This document shows, one piece after another, positions 5,495 through 6,796 of a stretch of 6,796 nt of DNA. The notes below the pieces were generated by a model. The model saw only the letters and a list, made by a program, of their open reading frames with translations. It did not search any database and had not been told where the DNA came from. Made by a program: the position numbers and the translations under genes. The first letter of the stretch is position 1, and every line of letters starts with the position of its first letter. The DNA comes from Candidatus Elusimicrobium euhamitermitis (GTDB lineage Bacteria; Elusimicrobiota; Elusimicrobia; Elusimicrobiales; Elusimicrobiaceae), in assembly GCA_031254225.1 (NCBI GenBank), contig JAIRUU010000109.1:1-6796 (forward strand), read 5' to 3'.

Positions 5495-6580
5495 ATGCCA
5501 GTAGGGTTAACCAGTCTTTTAAAAACGGTAGTGGACAATAATGCCAGCGGCCTGCATCTGAGAAGCAACTCTTTCGCTTTTGTCCGTCTGAACACGCAGA
5601 TTAAGCAGATTGAAGACAGTTTTATGTCCAACGACGACTTGCGTAAAATCGCCTACGCCTGCATGAGCGACAGGGAAAAAAAATTATTTGAAGAAAACGG
5701 CACCGTGGACTTTTCAATAGACGCAAAAGAGCACGGCCGTTTCCGTTTTAACGTCTACAGGCAGAGCGGCAAAATCTGCATTTCAATACGCCACATATCT
5801 CTTAAAATTCCCACGTTCCAGGAATTAAATCTGCCGGCGCCGGTGCTTGAGGGATTGAGCGAAAACAGGCGCGGCCTTATAGTCGTCACGGGTATGACGG
5901 GCGCGGGCAAAAGCAGCACGCTGGCGTCTATGCTCGGTTACATCAACCGCACGCGCCGCGGCCATATTCTGACCATAGAAGACCCTATTGAGTTTATCCA
6001 TGCCGAGGAAAAATGCCTTGTCAGCCAGCTTGCCATAGGGCTGGACACGCACTCTTACGTCTCCGCGCTGCGCGCGGCAATGAGGCAGGACCCGGATGTT
6101 ATTATGATAGGCGAGATGAGAGACTCCGACGTAATCCGCTCCGCTATTCTCGCGGCGGAAACGGGCCACCTGGTTTTTTCCACCATGCACACTACCGACG
6201 CCGTGCAGACGCTTACCAGAATGATTGAAGCTTTCCCGCACGAGCAGCAGGGCCAGGTGCGCCTGCAGCTTGCGGATTTGATGAAAGGCGTTGTCAGCCA
6301 GCGTCTTTTGCCGGACACTAAAGGCGGCATGGTGCCCGCCGTTGAAGTTATGATAAACACGCCGCAGATTAAAAAACTGGTTACCGAAGGTAAATTAAAT
6401 GAAATACAGCGCCACATTACCGGCGGGGAATATTACGGCATGAAAACTTTTGATCAGGCGCTTGTCTCGTTGTACAAAGCGGGCAAGATTACCATTGAGG
6501 ACATGATGGCTTACTCAACCAGCCCGGACGCCACCATGCTCGCCGTCAAAGGCATAGGCGAAGATTCAAAAGGCCTATGA
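5495..6580 (+). CDS. pilT: type IV pilus retraction ATPase PilT
   Basis: 361 aa, normal for PilT. PilT is the hexameric cytoplasmic ATPase that depolymerises type IV pili and drives retraction and twitching. The N-terminal PAS-like domain covers about 1-115. The RecA-like core has Walker A GMTGAGKSS (133-141), the Asp box ILTIEDPIEF (158-167), Walker B DPDVIMIGEMRD (199-210) and the His box AAETGHLVFSTMHTT (220-234). QIKKLVTEGK (291-300) corresponds to the PilT A-I-R-N-L-I-R-E motif, which separates PilT from the assembly ATPase PilB. One oddity: the near-invariant ASDLH motif reads ASGLH (17-21), with Gly19 encoded by GGC, one base from GAC. The start has a good RBS 6 nt upstream. The stop overlaps the cmk start by 4 nt. 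No other pilus genes are in the window, so a pilus system must be encoded elsewhere if PilT has its usual role. PilT versus a PilU-type paralogue is not fully settled. Confidence 0.95.
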   Translation: MPVGLTSLLKTVVDNNASGLHLRSNSFAFVRLNTQIKQIEDSFMSNDDLRKIAYACMSDREKKLFEENGTVDFSIDAKEHGRFRFNVYRQSGKICISIRHISLKIPTFQELNLPAPVLEGLSENRRGLIVVTGMTGAGKSSTLASMLGYINRTRRGHILTIEDPIEFIHAEEKCLVSQLAIGLDTHSYVSALRAAMRQDPDVIMIGEMRDSDVIRSAILAAETGHLVFSTMHTTDAVQTLTRMIEAFPHEQQGQVRLQLADLMKGVVSQRLLPDTKGGMVPAVEVMINTPQIKKLVTEGKLNEIQRHITGGEYYGMKTFDQALVSLYKAGKITIEDMMAYSTSPDATMLAVKGIGEDSKGL

Positions 6581-6796
6581 GACCGAACGGACTTGTAGTG
6601 GCCGTTGACGGCCCGTCGGGCACGGGCAAAAGCTCGGCCGGCAAACTTGTTGCGCGGGCTTTGGGTTACGGTTTTTTAAGCACGGGCGAAATGTACCGCG
6701 CGCTGGGTTATAAAGTTTTGCAGTCCGGCATTGACATGACGGACGCGGACGCGGTAACCAAAGCCGCGCAAAATTTAAAATTAACTTTTGAGCGCG
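6577..6796 (+). CDS. cmk: cytidylate kinase, N-terminal part (cut by window end)
   Basis: Cytidylate kinase phosphorylates CMP and dCMP with ATP and feeds the CTP and dCTP pools. The first 73 residues are visible of an enzyme usually about 220-230 aa long. They show the P-loop VDGPSGTGKSS (10-20), with its Lys and Ser, then LGYGFLSTGEMYRAL (29-43), equivalent to the family's L-G-x-x-x-x-D-T-G-A-M-Y-R-A, and GIDMTDADAV (51-60). The usual D-T-G-A is S-T-G-E here, a modest departure. ATG 6577 overlaps the pilT stop in ATGA, so it is likely coupled to pilT. The frame is open to the window end; nothing suggests damage in the visible part. Confidence 0.93.
   Translation, partial: MRPNGLVVAVDGPSGTGKSSAGKLVARALGYGFLSTGEMYRALGYKVLQSGIDMTDADAVTKAAQNLKLTFER

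Overview
The window is a dense, all-plus-strand stretch of a bacterial division gene cluster: membrane protein – TPR protein – ftsQ – ftsA – ftsZ – pilT – cmk (cut by the window end). FtsQ, FtsA, FtsZ and a type IV pilus retraction ATPase together indicate a Gram-negative (diderm) bacterium. The composition mixes GC-rich Ala/Gly/Arg codons (GCG, GGC, CGC) with AT-rich Lys/Phe/Ile/Leu codons (AAA, TTT, ATT, TTA). My best lineage guess is Elusimicrobiota or a similar deep-branching gut/symbiont phylum. This rests on general resemblance, not on a decisive marker.

Layout. Bases 1-78 are a repeat block ahead of an uncharacterised membrane protein (to 768) whose start codon is unclear. It overlaps by 4 nt (ATGA) a secreted or periplasmic TPR protein (765-1943), which overlaps by 4 nt ftsQ (1940-2779). 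After 1 nt comes ftsA (2781-4031), which carries an in-frame TAA at codon 87. A 254-nt gap (4032-4285) holds two REP-like elements in inverted orientation. ftsZ follows (4286-5386 as written), then pilT (5495-6580) with a good Shine-Dalgarno, and cmk (6577 onward) overlapping pilT by 4 nt.

The main result is that two core division genes look broken, or recoded, as written. In ftsA the FtsA-like sequence runs on in the same frame on both sides of one TAA, as expected for a Gln CAA to TAA change. In ftsZ the annotated frame ends in an Arg-rich tail, while the +1 frame after a run of nine A's encodes an excellent conserved C-terminal peptide (core ILIPAYIRRKK) ending at 5432. That peptide is what FtsZ uses to bind FtsA, so the two lesions hit both sides of one interaction. 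The choices are sequencing/assembly error, incipient pseudogene formation, or recoding (transcriptional slippage at A9 for ftsZ, readthrough or restart for ftsA).

A GC-rich palindromic repeat family occurs at 1-54, 4043-4086 and 4182-4257, with a possible short derivative at 5448-5467. The blocks ahead of the first gene and of ftsZ share both the repeat and a following TGAGGAT, which serves as the likely Shine-Dalgarno of ftsZ. Functionally the window joins septum assembly (FtsQ, FtsA, FtsZ), pilus retraction (PilT) and CMP/dCMP phosphorylation (Cmk), preceded by two proteins of unknown role that are translationally coupled to ftsQ.
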